Shown: positions 8,954-17,386, counted from the stretch's first letter. The stretch: DNA of 64,000 nucleotides from Streptomyces sp. JJ66 (GCF_019303495.1 NZ_JAEVFI010000006.1:1-64000); one strand, 5' to 3'. Numbers and translations are program-made. The notes: generated from the letters alone by a model not told the origin.

Positions 8954-9454
8954 ATGGAACCGCTCGCCGAGGCCGCGATCCGCGCCGCGTTCGTCAACTG
9001 CTCCAAGGGCGAGGCCCGCCGCATCAACCTGCCGACGCTGCCCGACGTGCCCTGGGCCGACCTGGACTTCCTCGGCTGGCGCGACCCGGGCGCACCCGAC
9101 CGCAGCTACCTCGTCGCGCCCACCAGCGAAGGCGTCATCGGCGTCACCCTGCGCGTGCCGCAGGGCGTACGGCGCCGCTTCACCCAGACGACCGTCTGCT
9201 CCGTGTGCGTCACCGGGCACCCCGGCAGCGGTGTGAGCCTGCTCGCCGCGCGCCGCGCGGGCAAGGCGGGCCGCGAGGGCAACACCGTCGGCACCTACCT
9301 GTGCGCCGACCTCGCCTGCTCGCTCTACGTCCGGGGCAAGAAGCGCTCCGACCTCGCCCCGCGTTACGAGGAGACGCTGACGCTGGAAGAACGCGTCCTG
9401 CGCCTCCGCCTGAACCTCGACACGTTCCTCGACAAGGTGCTGGCCGGCGCGTAG
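8954..9454 (+). CDS. FBP-domain (FusB-like) treble-clef zinc-finger protein
   Basis: This 166-residue protein matches the FBP C-terminal zinc-finger pattern, with paired cysteines TVCSVC and LCADLAC as zinc ligands. FusB-type proteins bind elongation factor G and rescue it from fusidic acid; whether this protein does so is unknown. The frame is open far upstream, but the ATG at 8954 begins the conserved part. There is no Shine-Dalgarno site, and a TAGGTT -10 element ends 8 nt before the ATG (8940-8945), which fits a leaderless mRNA. Confidence 0.75.
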   Translation: MEPLAEAAIRAAFVNCSKGEARRINLPTLPDVPWADLDFLGWRDPGAPDRSYLVAPTSEGVIGVTLRVPQGVRRRFTQTTVCSVCVTGHPGSGVSLLAARRAGKAGREGNTVGTYLCADLACSLYVRGKKRSDLAPRYEETLTLEERVLRLRLNLDTFLDKVLAGA

Positions 9455-9587
9455 GGGCTGCCCAAGAAGCCACCTGCCCACAGCAGCCCACGGGCCGGAG
9501 CCACGCTCCCTCGCCAGGCTCCAGCCCGCGCGCCCGGAGCCGAGCAGCCGGGGTAGGGTCGGCTGACTCGACTTCCCGGGGGGACCC

Positions 9588-10091
9588 ATGTTCCAGGCAG
9601 CCTCAGCGCGGGGCGCGGCCACCCTCGCCGCCGTGGCCCTGGCCGCGCTCTGCGTCTCGTGCGGCACGCCATCCGACGCCGACCAGCCGGAGACCCGCGT
9701 CCCGGCCACCACGACCGTGGACGCAGGCGCGGGCGCGGCCACCCCGCCGGAGGTTACGCCGACCACGGCCCCGGGCACCCTCGAACCCGTAGCCGTCCGC
9801 GACGCCTTCGCCGGGCTTCAGGCGACCCTGGACGACACCTGCACCCCCGGCAACTGCGCTTACTTCCTGGGCCGGGTCTACGACGAACTCATGCGCCTGG
9901 ACCGGGCCATGAAAGCGGACCCGAAAGGCCCGGGCCACTTCCCCGAGCCCATCGCCCTGATCAGCGAGCTCAATGCCGAACTCGACGGCGATCGCACCTT
10001 CGAGAACCTGAAAGAACACCAAACCCTGCTGATCGGCACCCGGGACGAGATCAACACCTGGATGCAGGACCACCCCGACGACTACCGGTAA
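9588..10091 (+). CDS. Predicted lipoprotein of unknown function
   Basis: This 167-residue protein has a type II signal peptide ending in LCVSC (lipobox Cys about residue 25). A Thr/Pro/Ala-rich spacer and a small soluble domain with a Cys pair (CTPGNC) follow. It should be lipid-anchored on the outer face of the cytoplasmic membrane. No family was recognised. A TAGGGT -10-like element lies at 9554-9559. Confidence 0.75.
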   Translation: MFQAASARGAATLAAVALAALCVSCGTPSDADQPETRVPATTTVDAGAGAATPPEVTPTTAPGTLEPVAVRDAFAGLQATLDDTCTPGNCAYFLGRVYDELMRLDRAMKADPKGPGHFPEPIALISELNAELDGDRTFENLKEHQTLLIGTRDEINTWMQDHPDDYR

Positions 10092-10111
10092 CCCGGCGTC
10101 CGCGCGGCCCG

Positions 10112-10534
10112 TCACCCCAGGATCGGCCACATCGGGGACTGATCCCAGACGATCGTGTTCAGCCGGGCCACGTCGCAGAACTGGCGCTCCGGGGACGGCG
10201 GGTTGCGCCACGCGAGCGGCCAGGTGTCCCCGTCCAGCGCCGGGATGCCGACGAACGCCACCGAACTCCGCGTAGCGGAGCTGAACTTCTGCGCCTCACT
10301 CGGCCACCGCATCGGTGCCACGGTGCCCGGCGGCACGATGAAGTACACCCACCCCGCGCCCGCCAACTCCCGGACGATCGGCCCCGGATTGCCGCCTTCC
10401 TCCACCACGAGCTGCTGCGCCGCCCGCTCCCCACGCCGCCCGTGCACCCGGATCGCGTCGAAGTACACGCCCGCCTTGCGCAGTTGCGTGCCGATGGCCG
10501 GAATCCAGGGCAGGTTCACGATTTCACTGGTCAT
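10112..10534 (-). CDS. Hypothetical protein near the XRE/DUF397 pair
   Basis: This 140-residue soluble protein is rich in Trp and Pro (for example MRWPSEAQKF and WPLAWRNPP) and has no signal peptide or membrane span. The family was not recognised. It is transcribed divergently from the XRE regulator across an 84-nt gap containing an ACTGG...CCAGT inverted repeat (10553-10572). The shared promoter region suggests co-regulation. Confidence 0.65.
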   Translation of the reverse strand: MTSEIVNLPWIPAIGTQLRKAGVYFDAIRVHGRRGERAAQQLVVEEGGNPGPIVRELAGAGWVYFIVPPGTVAPMRWPSEAQKFSSATRSSVAFVGIPALDGDTWPLAWRNPPSPERQFCDVARLNTIVWDQSPMWPILG

Positions 10535-10618
10535 GGGGACGATGTTGGGCCGACTGGCGTACGCTTTCCAGTAGTCAGGCCGTCACAAAGCGCATTCGTG
10601 GTGACGAAGGGTAAGCGC

Positions 10619-11452
10619 ATGACGTCTTCCGGCCCCAACGACGACGAGCACACCGACCCCACCCCGTTGTTGCGGGGTTTCGGCAACCAGATCCGCACCC
10701 TCCGCGAACACCGCTCCCTGTCCCGCCACGAGCTGGGCGAGCGGGCGGGGTTCTCCGGCTCCATGATCGGCGCGTTCGAACGCGGCGACCGCATCGCCGA
10801 CTCGGAGGCGGCGAAACTGATCGACGTAGCACTGAACGCACACGGCGTGCTGGCAGTGATGGGGGACGAACTGGACCAGGAGAAGTATCCCCGCCGGTTC
10901 GGCCGTTTCTTCCGCCTTGAAGCTGAGGCCGTCAGCCTGTGCATCTACGACACGCACATCATCAACGGTCTGCTCCAGACAGAGAGCTACGCACTTGCCC
11001 TATTCAACACGCGGCTCCCGTATCGGGAAGCCGACGAGATCGATCGACTCCTTACAGAGCGCATCGCCCGGCAAGCGCTACTAACCCGAACCCCACCAGC
11101 GGTGCTGAGCTTCGTCATTGAGCAAGCCGCACTGAGCCACAGGTACGGGGGAAAGGAGACCACCCGAGAGCAGCTGCTCCACCTTCTGGAGCTCGGCAAG
11201 CTGCCCAACGTCACCATCCAGGTGATGCCCATGGACTGTGAGGAGCCCGTAGGAGCGGCTGGCCCGCTGACGCTCGTGGAGACGCCCAAGCATCGCATGT
11301 TCGGTTACACCGAAGTCCAGGAGCGGGGCGACCTCATCTCTGACCACGACGAAGTCAGCACGCTCACGCACCGCTATGGAATCATCCGAGGACACGCGCT
11401 GCGGCCCGCAGCGTCCGCGCGCCTGATCCGAGACCTGGCGGAGGAGCTTTGA
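10619..11452 (+). CDS. XRE-family regulator with DUF5753-type sensor domain (WhiJ/Scr1-like)
   Basis: This 277-residue protein has an N-terminal helix-turn-helix (LREHRSLSRHELGERAGFSGSMIGAFERGDR). A larger C-terminal domain follows in the pattern of Streptomyces WhiJ-like regulators (GLLQTESYA, PNVTIQVMP). The ATG at 10619 has GAAGGG about 7 nt upstream; the longer open frame to 9659 is not coding-like. It is coupled by a 4-nt overlap to the DUF397 gene. Such pairs modulate development in Streptomyces or act as toxin-antitoxin-like modules. The central part looks less GC-rich than its neighbours, consistent with transfer. Confidence 0.9.
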   Translation: MTSSGPNDDEHTDPTPLLRGFGNQIRTLREHRSLSRHELGERAGFSGSMIGAFERGDRIADSEAAKLIDVALNAHGVLAVMGDELDQEKYPRRFGRFFRLEAEAVSLCIYDTHIINGLLQTESYALALFNTRLPYREADEIDRLLTERIARQALLTRTPPAVLSFVIEQAALSHRYGGKETTREQLLHLLELGKLPNVTIQVMPMDCEEPVGAAGPLTLVETPKHRMFGYTEVQERGDLISDHDEVSTLTHRYGIIRGHALRPAASARLIRDLAEEL

Positions 11453-11691
11453 GCAGCGAGCTGATCTGGTTCAAGTCCAGCTACAGCGACGGAGGTGGCG
11501 GCCAGTGCGTGGAAGTCGCCCTCGACTGGCGCAAGTCCAGCCACAGTGGTGGAGGCGGTGGCGAATGCGTCGAGGTGGCGACCTGCCCCCACACCATCCA
11601 CGTGCGCGACAGCAAGCGTGTGGACGGCCCCACCCTCGCCCTGTCACCGCACACCTGGACGGCGTTCCTCGCCCACGCGACCCAGGCGTAA
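11449..11691 (+). CDS. DUF397 protein with duplicated N-terminal motif
   Basis: This 80-residue protein ends in the typical DUF397 core (VRDSKRVDGPTLALSPHTWTAFL). The usual opening motif is present twice: WFKSSYSDGGGGQCVEVA and WRKSSHSGGGGGECVEVA. The predicted start is TTG at 11449, overlapping the XRE stop as TTGA, with GGAGGAG as ribosome site. DUF397 proteins act with their adjacent XRE regulator. The duplication lengthens it beyond the usual 60-65 residues. Confidence 0.88.
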   Translation: MSSELIWFKSSYSDGGGGQCVEVALDWRKSSHSGGGGGECVEVATCPHTIHVRDSKRVDGPTLALSPHTWTAFLAHATQA

Positions 11692-11702
11692 CACCCACCC
11701 CA

Positions 11703-11735
11703 AGGCCCGTCACAACACCCCCTTGTGACGGGCCT
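11703..11735 (+). terminator. Terminator after the XRE/DUF397 pair
   Basis: A perfect 13-bp stem (11703-11715 with 11723-11735) closes a 7-nt C-rich loop 11 nt after the DUF397 stop. It is positioned to end the two-gene transcript. Confidence 0.8.
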
Positions 11736-11794
11736 CACCACACGCAGAAAATCGCCTTGCCAAAGACCACCACCACCCGGTTGGCTCGGCGACC

Positions 11795-12559
11795 GTGACC
11801 GCTGTGAACCGCCTCGTACGCCCCGACCGCTACCCCCGTTCGGCCCGCTACGACCCGACCTGGCTGCTGGACCTGGACATGGGTCCGCACCCCCTGTGGC
11901 TGCTGGAAGACCTCGCCCAGGATCTCGACCTGCGCCCGGGCATGCGGGTGCTCGACCTCGGTTCGGGGAAGGGCGCGTCGTCGGTGTTCCTGGCCCGGGA
12001 ATACGGCGTCCACGTGGTGGCGGCGGACTGGTGGATCAGCGCCGAGGAGGCGTCGGCCGTCTTCGCCGCAGCCGGTGTCGGGGACCGGGTGGAGGCGGTG
12101 CGGGCGGAGGCCCACGTGCTGCCGTTCGACAAGGCGAGCTTTGATGCCGTGGTGAGCATCGACGCGTTCGAGTATTTCGGCACGTCGGACAGTTACGTGC
12201 CGTACCTGGCGCAGTTCCTCCGCCCCGGCGGCCAGTTGGGCATCGCGACGCCCGCCATGACGTGTGAGGTCCGCGAGCTCGGAGCGATCCCGGCGCACAT
12301 CAAGAAGGTGGTGGGCGGGGAAGCCGCCGCCTGGCACACCCCCGAGTGGTGGCGCTTCCACTGGGAGATCACGGAACAGGTGACGGTCACCTCCGCGCGC
12401 ATGCAGGAGGAGGGCTGGCGAGACTGGCTGCTGTGGACACAGGCGTGCGCCGAGCACCAGCCGCACGGTCAGGCAACACACCAGCCGGTGATCGACATGC
12501 TCACCGCAGACGCAGGCGAATACCTCGGCTTCGCCCTGGTCACCGCACGGAAGGACTGA
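11795..12559 (+). CDS. SAM-dependent methyltransferase
   Basis: This 254-residue class I methyltransferase has motif I VLDLGSGKGASS (near residue 51) and an acidic motif II (VVAADWW). The region FDAVVSIDAFEYF matches motif IV. It resembles small-molecule methyltransferases of the ubiquinone/sterol type, and the substrate is unknown. The GTG at 11795 starts it just after the upstream terminator; the in-frame GTG at 11804 is possible. No partner genes suggest a pathway. Confidence 0.82.
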   Translation: MTAVNRLVRPDRYPRSARYDPTWLLDLDMGPHPLWLLEDLAQDLDLRPGMRVLDLGSGKGASSVFLAREYGVHVVAADWWISAEEASAVFAAAGVGDRVEAVRAEAHVLPFDKASFDAVVSIDAFEYFGTSDSYVPYLAQFLRPGGQLGIATPAMTCEVRELGAIPAHIKKVVGGEAAAWHTPEWWRFHWEITEQVTVTSARMQEEGWRDWLLWTQACAEHQPHGQATHQPVIDMLTADAGEYLGFALVTARKD

Positions 12560-13213
12560 ACCGGGTCCGCGCCACGCCCAGCGCCCGGGCAGGGGTGCGG
12601 CCCTACGCCGCAGTCGAACGCCATGGTGACCGGAGTGCTGGACACGGAATCCGCCGCCGAGGTGCTGTCATGCGTCCAGGCAATACCGAGACGAGGAACC
12701 TTCACCGGGGTGAGGGTGCGGTGGTGGGCGATGGGCCGGGATGGTCGGCGTCGAGGTGGGCCTGGGTGGGGTCGGCGGCAGCCCGTGGTGGGTGGACGCC
12801 GAGCAACGAGGCGTCTTCGTCGCGGGGTGTTGGGTGCACTGGGTGGTAGGTCCGTAGCACGGGGAGAGGGGGACGCTGTGTGATTCTTTGGCCTCTGCAT
12901 TCCGTCAGCTTTGCGGGTGGATACTTCACCCCAACGAGTGAAATGCGATGACGGCGGAATCAGGGGTTCCGCATTTTTCGGAACGGTTCGCCTGCGGCGT
13001 TTCACCTGGTCAGACGGGTCACAGGTGAGGCAGTCGCATGCCGGGGCAGGGAACCCCGCCACGGCCGGGACGGACCGGTGACCGGTTCTCCGCGCTTGCG
13101 CTTTTCGTCACATCGGGTTGTAGATTCAGCGCAGCTCAGACAACTGGAAACGAAGAAGGCCCCCGCGATGCGCCAACATCCGAGGGCCGTGACACAGGAA
13201 GACGACCCTTCCC
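12560..13213 (+). promoter_or_regulatory. Gene-free 650-nt stretch with hairpins and a promoter
   Basis: No convincing gene lies here. GCGGAA (12954-12959) pairs with TTCCGC (12966-12971) and is followed by a T-run at 12973-12977, a terminator-like element on the plus strand. TTGCGC (13096-13101) and TGTAGATT (13119-13126) form a plausible promoter for the winged-helix gene. The part up to about 12880 shows nothing recognisable. Confidence 0.45.
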
Positions 13214-14527
13214 ATGCGCATCCATCGTATGCGGCCTGCCCGCGCCTTCTCCACCTACTCCAACACCCTCTTGCGCGATCACCACATCTCGTGGTGCGCC
13301 CTGGGGCTCCTCACCTACCTGCTGAGCCTGCCGGAGAGCGCGAAGACGAACATCCGGGAGCTGGCGGGCCTGCGCTTCGAGGGCCGCGACCGCGTCGCCT
13401 CCGCCCTCAACGAGCTGGAGAACGCCCGCTACCTGCGCCGCGTCCAGTGCAACGCCCCCGTGACCGGGCGGATTTACACCTACTACGAGTTGCACGACAC
13501 GCCGTATGAGCCCGCCGAGCAACCGCACTCCACCGAGCGCCCGGAACCGAGGCCGCAGCCCGCCCGGCAGGCAGAGCCAGCACCGGCCGAGCTGGCTCCC
13601 GCGACACCGGCCCTCGCAGAACCGCAGCCCGCAGAATCAGCTTTCGCAGCAACGGCGTTGGCGGAACCGGCGGCCACTGATCCGACGCCCGCCAAGCCCG
13701 CCAAGCCCCCGGCGTCGGACTGCCCAGCGGCCGAGCCGTCCGCGCCGCCCGCATCCGGAAACCCGGCTTTCGGTGCCCCGGCCCCCGGAGCTGCGGGCTC
13801 TCCCCCTACGGGGGTAAAGACCTTGGGGCAAGAACCACCCACCCCCAGCCCCCACGCCGCCGAGCGGAGCGCGAGCGACCCACCGCCGAGCGACGACCCA
13901 CCGGGTGGCGAACCTCCGGGCAGTGAACAACGGTTCGCCGCCGCGAGCGCTCCGCCCCGCGACGATCGGGGCGAACATCCACGCCGCGACCCCCGCGACC
14001 GGCGCGGCCGTCCGCGCGGCAAGCGGCGGGAACGGCCGGAACGCTCGGCGCCACCAGCGCGCGACCGGGCAGCGGCGGCGCCGGTGTCCGTGCCGGACAG
14101 CCTGCGCCCGGCCGTCACCCTGCTGCTGTCGCTCAGCCGGGCCGAACCCCGGCTCTCCCTAGGCACCGCCGAAGCCGTCCAACTGGCGCCGCTCGTCACG
14201 CAGTGGCGGGCCAACGGCGCCCGGGATGACACGCTGCGCTGCGCCCTCACCAGCGGCCTGCCCACCCACGTCCACTCGGCGCTCGGGCTGCTGGCGAACC
14301 GGCTGCGCCGCAAGATGCCGGAGCGCCCGGCACCGCCACGGCCCGCCCGCCGCCTGCACGAGTGCGCGAGCTGCTGCGCGCCGTTGCCCGAGCCCGGCCG
14401 GTGCCGCCCGTGCCGCACCGGGGAGCCCACGGAGCCGCCCGTCAGCGAGGCTCAGCGCGCCCTCGCCCAGCGCGGTGCCGCCCGCGCCCGCGCCGCCCTC
14501 CGCACCCCGAATCTCCGCCCCGCCTGA
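13214..14527 (+). CDS. Winged-helix DNA-binding protein with Pro/Ala-rich linker and C-terminal zinc ribbon
   Basis: This 437-residue protein has a compact N-terminal winged-helix-like domain (residues about 10-95; FSTYSNTLLRDHHISW, then ELAGLRFEGRDRVASALNELE). It resembles replication- or plasmid-associated helix-turn-helix proteins. A linker of over 200 residues rich in Pro, Ala and Glu follows, then a helical region and a CASCC...CRPC cysteine cluster that probably binds zinc. The ATG at 13214 has AGGAAG 11 nt upstream; the ATG at 13229 is an alternative. Its job is unknown, and the company of Bro-N and toxin-like genes points to mobile DNA. Confidence 0.7.
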   Translation: MRIHRMRPARAFSTYSNTLLRDHHISWCALGLLTYLLSLPESAKTNIRELAGLRFEGRDRVASALNELENARYLRRVQCNAPVTGRIYTYYELHDTPYEPAEQPHSTERPEPRPQPARQAEPAPAELAPATPALAEPQPAESAFAATALAEPAATDPTPAKPAKPPASDCPAAEPSAPPASGNPAFGAPAPGAAGSPPTGVKTLGQEPPTPSPHAAERSASDPPPSDDPPGGEPPGSEQRFAAASAPPRDDRGEHPRRDPRDRRGRPRGKRRERPERSAPPARDRAAAAPVSVPDSLRPAVTLLLSLSRAEPRLSLGTAEAVQLAPLVTQWRANGARDDTLRCALTSGLPTHVHSALGLLANRLRRKMPERPAPPRPARRLHECASCCAPLPEPGRCRPCRTGEPTEPPVSEAQRALAQRGAARARAALRTPNLRPA

Positions 14528-14573
14528 CCAGCGCGGAGCGGTTATCCACAACCCGACCCGAGGGGAAACCATG
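14516..14573 (+). repeat. Duplicated leader, copy A
   Basis: This block of about 58 nt spans the end of the winged-helix gene (including its TGA) and the leader and ATG of the Bro-N gene. It recurs, slightly diverged, at 15428-15484. Copy A contains TTATCCACA (14542-14550), a perfect DnaA-box sequence that is degraded in copy B. Confidence 0.85.
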
Positions 14574-15422
14574 ACTGAACGACCGATCAAGCACGCTGCC
14601 CACCAGCAGCTCAAAGGGCTCGGTCTCCTCGCCGAAGCCCTCACCTACCCCGACACCGGAGAGACCATCGAACTCCTCACCGCCGACGACGGCGGCAAGT
14701 GGTTCTGGCTGCACGAGGTGGCCAAGGCAACCGACTTGCCACACCTCAGGAAGGAGCTGTCCCGGCGTCTTGACCTCGACGAATGGCAGAAGGTCGATGT
14801 TTCCGCAGGTCAGGATAGTGTCGCCAGTAGCGACGTTATCCGTAACCCGATGCGGGTCCTGATCTCCTTGCCCGGTGTGATCAAACTGCTATCCACCGCG
14901 CGGAAACCGTCGGCCCGCGCCTTCGACCGCTGGGCGCGGCACGAGGTGCTGGCCCCGCTGCTGGCCAGGGGCACGGAACCGCAGCAGCACGGCCCGGCGC
15001 GGGGCTACGTCGACTCGCTCCTCGCGCTGGCCTTCGAGACGCAGGCCAGGGTGCTCGGCGTGCAGCGTCAGCAGGCCGAAACCCTGGCCAAGCTGACGGA
15101 AATCCTCGACCGCGTGACGACGGAATCGCTGCCCGGCGTCCTCCCGCGTCAGCGCCACCCCGAGGCGGCCGAGCTGCTGGACAAGTGGCGCCAACAGCAC
15201 CTGCTGAGCGAGGAGGTGTGGACCGTCGCCGCGTACGCGCTGCCGATCATCGTGGAGCACGGCACCCTCCAGGCGTCCCCGAGCAAGGTCGCCGAGCGCA
15301 CGGGCCTGAACGTCGCCGTCGTCAACCGCGCCCTGCTCGATCTGTGCCTGGCCGGGTGCCTGCGTCCGGTGGGCGAGACGGCCCGCGCGAAGCACACGAT
15401 CTACCAGCTCGGCCGCCCGTAG
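14571..15422 (+). CDS. Bro-N-like (phage antirepressor-type) DNA-binding protein
   Basis: This 283-residue protein shows the Bro-N pattern: WFWLHEVAKATDLPHLRKEL early on and VIKLLSTARKPSARAFDRWARHEVL closing the domain. Bro-N domains are found in phage antirepressors and related DNA-binding proteins. The C-terminal half ends in a winged-helix-like segment (SKVAERTGLNVAVVNRALLDL), so it may bind DNA twice. The ATG follows a GAGGGGA ribosome site. The mobile-element origin is inference. No other phage structural genes are nearby. Confidence 0.75.
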   Translation: MTERPIKHAAHQQLKGLGLLAEALTYPDTGETIELLTADDGGKWFWLHEVAKATDLPHLRKELSRRLDLDEWQKVDVSAGQDSVASSDVIRNPMRVLISLPGVIKLLSTARKPSARAFDRWARHEVLAPLLARGTEPQQHGPARGYVDSLLALAFETQARVLGVQRQQAETLAKLTEILDRVTTESLPGVLPRQRHPEAAELLDKWRQQHLLSEEVWTVAAYALPIIVEHGTLQASPSKVAERTGLNVAVVNRALLDLCLAGCLRPVGETARAKHTIYQLGRP

Positions 15423-15427
15423 CGCGA

Positions 15428-15484
15428 CGCCCCGCCTGACCAGCGCGGAGCGGTGATCCACCACTCGACCAGAGGGGAACCATG
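15428..15484 (+). repeat. Duplicated leader, copy B
   Basis: This is a diverged copy of 14516-14573, including the GAGGGGA ribosome site and an ATG. In this copy the ATG opens only a 46-codon frame. The copy carries the TGA that ended the winged-helix gene in copy A, which shows that the 3' end of that gene was duplicated too. Confidence 0.85.
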
Positions 15485-15622
15485 ACCCACCCACCGCCCC
15501 GGTGCCCTCCGAGCCCAGACGAAGGAACGACACATCAGTCCCAGAAACCGGGCCGACACTCCAGCCCAGAACCGGGCCGCCAGCACCCTCGTCACCCCGG
15601 TTCACACCACGCTCATCAGTGA
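15482..15622 (+). CDS. Small 46-codon ORF behind the duplicated leader
   Basis: The ATG at 15482 has the same ribosome site as the Bro-N gene. It opens a 46-residue His/Pro/Arg-rich frame without recognisable fold, ending at TGA 15620-15622. It could be the remnant of a second Bro-N-like gene whose body was lost, or a chance frame behind a duplicated leader. No similarity to the Bro-N protein is visible after the first two residues. Confidence 0.3.
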   Translation: MTHPPPRCPPSPDEGTTHQSQKPGRHSSPEPGRQHPRHPGSHHAHQ

Positions 15623-15642
15623 CGGCGACGGGGCCACCAGAT

Positions 15643-15674
15643 GTGTTGCAGAGTTGCAACACCACGTCTACTGT
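15643..15674 (+). promoter_or_regulatory. Promoter with overlapping 8-bp inverted-repeat operator
   Basis: TTGCAG (15646-15651), a 17-nt spacer and TACTGT (15669-15674) form a good promoter. GTGTTGCA (15643-15650) and TGCAACAC (15655-15662) form a perfect inverted repeat over the -35 box, as expected for autorepression by the downstream DNA-binding protein. The GTG start at 15686 is only 11 nt beyond the -10 box, so the mRNA leader is a few nucleotides or none. Confidence 0.7.
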
Positions 15675-15685
15675 GAAGTGGAGCG

Positions 15686-15922
15686 GTGATCAGCGGCGGG
15701 CGTCACCAGAAGAAGGAGATCGCTGCGGAGGTGCGCCGGGCGACGGCGGCGGGCCTGCACATGGTGCCCGGCAAGTCGGGCCACACGTGGGGCCTGGTCA
15801 CGTGTCCCGGGTGTGGCGGCCGGTTCCGGGTCTGGTGCACGCCTCGGTCTCCCGGCAACCACGCGGCCGATCTCGCGCGCTTCACCGAGACCCACCGCGC
15901 ACACCTAGGGGAGCGACCATGA
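15686..15922 (+). CDS. HicA-like small protein, candidate toxin
   Basis: This 78-residue basic protein has an N-terminal helix with KKEIAAEVRRA, a central SGHTWGLVTC strand containing a conserved-looking His, and a CPGCG knuckle. The order resembles actinobacterial HicA-like mRNA interferases (helix, then His-containing strand). The stop overlaps the next start (ATGA), so the two are coupled. A toxin role is inference from size, coupling to a helix-turn-helix protein and the operator upstream. An uncharacterised RNA-binding protein is the alternative. Confidence 0.6.
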   Translation: MISGGRHQKKEIAAEVRRATAAGLHMVPGKSGHTWGLVTCPGCGGRFRVWCTPRSPGNHAADLARFTETHRAHLGERP

Positions 15923-16476
15923 CCGAGTGGAGTTTCGACGTCGTGCTCAACCGGGAGCCGACGGACGCCGAGGCGGATGCCCTGTTCGAGGCCGGTCTTG
16001 ACGACTGCGGCGTGGTGCTCGGTGGTCGGGGGCAGCCCTCATACCTGTCCTGCCACCGGGAAGCGCCCGATCTCGTCGCGGCGGTGCTGGCGGTGGCCGC
16101 TGAGGTGCGCACCGTGCCCGGGTTGCGCGCGGTGCGGGCGCGCCACGACGACCTGGTCACCCTCGGAGCCGCCGCGCAGCGGACGAACGGGTTGCGCACG
16201 CGGGAGAGCCTGCGGCTGCTGGCCGGGGCAAAACGCGGGCCGGGTGGCTTTCCCGCGCCGGTCAACGAGGACGGCGGCGCCCGCCTGTACTCGTGGACGG
16301 AGGTGGCGACGTGGCTGCGGGAGGTGCTGGGTGACGCGCTGCCGGAGGTCGTACCGGATCTCGTGGTCGCCGATCACGCGCTGCGGCTCGCGGACGACTT
16401 GGCACGCTACCGGAGCGTCCGGCCTGAGACCGTCAGGCGGTACGTCTTCCCCGAACCCGGAGATGTCGCGGCCTGA
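15919..16476 (+). CDS. MerR/Xis-type helix-turn-helix protein, candidate antitoxin
   Basis: This 185-residue protein has an N-terminal alpha/beta domain (MTEWSFDVVLNREPTDAEAD). A later segment, RTRESLRLLAGAKRGPGGFPAP followed by YSWTEVATWL, is typical of MerR/AlpA-like winged helices. It overlaps the upstream small gene by 4 nt and probably binds the operator at 15643-15662. If the pair is a toxin-antitoxin module, this is the antitoxin and repressor. It ends 10 nt from the convergent htpX. Confidence 0.65.
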   Translation: MTEWSFDVVLNREPTDAEADALFEAGLDDCGVVLGGRGQPSYLSCHREAPDLVAAVLAVAAEVRTVPGLRAVRARHDDLVTLGAAAQRTNGLRTRESLRLLAGAKRGPGGFPAPVNEDGGARLYSWTEVATWLREVLGDALPEVVPDLVVADHALRLADDLARYRSVRPETVRRYVFPEPGDVAA

Positions 16477-16486
16477 GCCCGCCGGG

Positions 16487-17386
16487 TCAGCGGCTGAGGT
16501 GGCGGGAGATGTCGGCGAGCTGGGCCAGGCGCTGGTCGAGGGTGGGGTGGGAGGAGAACAGGCGGGAGAGGCTTTCGCCGGAGAGGGCGGGGGCGAAGAA
16601 GAAGGCGTTGAAGGGTTCGGCGCGGCGCAGGTCGCGGGTGGGGATGCGGGCCATCTGGCCGGTGATCTTGGTCAGCGCGGAGGCCAGCGCGGACGGCTTG
16701 CCCGTCAGCAGCGCGGCGCCCCGGTCGGCGGACAGCTCGCGGTAGCGGGACAGCAGCCGCGTCAACAGGAAGCTGATGACGTACACGACGACGCTGACCA
16801 GCGGGATGACCAGTGCGAGGATCGCGGTGTTCTGGTTACGGCCGCCGCGCATCAGCCCGCCCCACAGGGCCATGCGGGTGAGCGCACCGGCGAGGACACC
16901 GAGGAACGAGGCGAATGTCATCACCGCCACGTCGCGGTGGGCGACGTGGGACAGTTCGTGCGCGAGTACGCCTTCCAGTTCCTCGGGGGTGAGGCGGCGC
17001 AGCAGGCCGGTGGTGGCGCAGACCAGCGCCTTGTCCTGGCTGCGGCCAGTGGCGAAGGCGTTCGGCACGTCGGTGTCGGCGATGGCCACGCGCGGTTTGG
17101 GCAGGTCAGCGAGGGCGCATACGCGGTCGATGGTGCCGTGCAGCTCCGGCGCCTGCTGCGGGGTGACCTCGCGGGCGCCCATGCTGTAGGCGGCGATGCG
17201 GTCGCTGAACCAGAACTGGACGATGAACATCCCGCCCGCGAACAGCACGATCAGCGGCCAGGCGTTCTTCAGCAGCGCGATGAGCACGCCCATGAAGACG
17301 ACGTACAGCAGGCCGATGAAGAACATCGTGGTCACCATGCGGCGGGTGAGGCCGCTGTCCGGCACATAGCGCGTGGCCCGGGCCAT
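16487..17386 (-). CDS. htpX: HtpX family zinc metalloprotease
   Basis: This 299-residue membrane protease has two N-terminal spans (about 20-60), the zinc site HELSH (143-147) and a downstream Glu in YRELSADRG. It carries out membrane-protein quality control, with the active site on the cytoplasmic side. It lies near pspAB (17986-18549), a gene often found beside htpX in actinobacteria, which links the pair to envelope stress. Confidence 0.93.
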   Translation of the reverse strand: MARATRYVPDSGLTRRMVTTMFFIGLLYVVFMGVLIALLKNAWPLIVLFAGGMFIVQFWFSDRIAAYSMGAREVTPQQAPELHGTIDRVCALADLPKPRVAIADTDVPNAFATGRSQDKALVCATTGLLRRLTPEELEGVLAHELSHVAHRDVAVMTFASFLGVLAGALTRMALWGGLMRGGRNQNTAILALVIPLVSVVVYVISFLLTRLLSRYRELSADRGAALLTGKPSALASALTKITGQMARIPTRDLRRAEPFNAFFFAPALSGESLSRLFSSHPTLDQRLAQLADISRHLSR

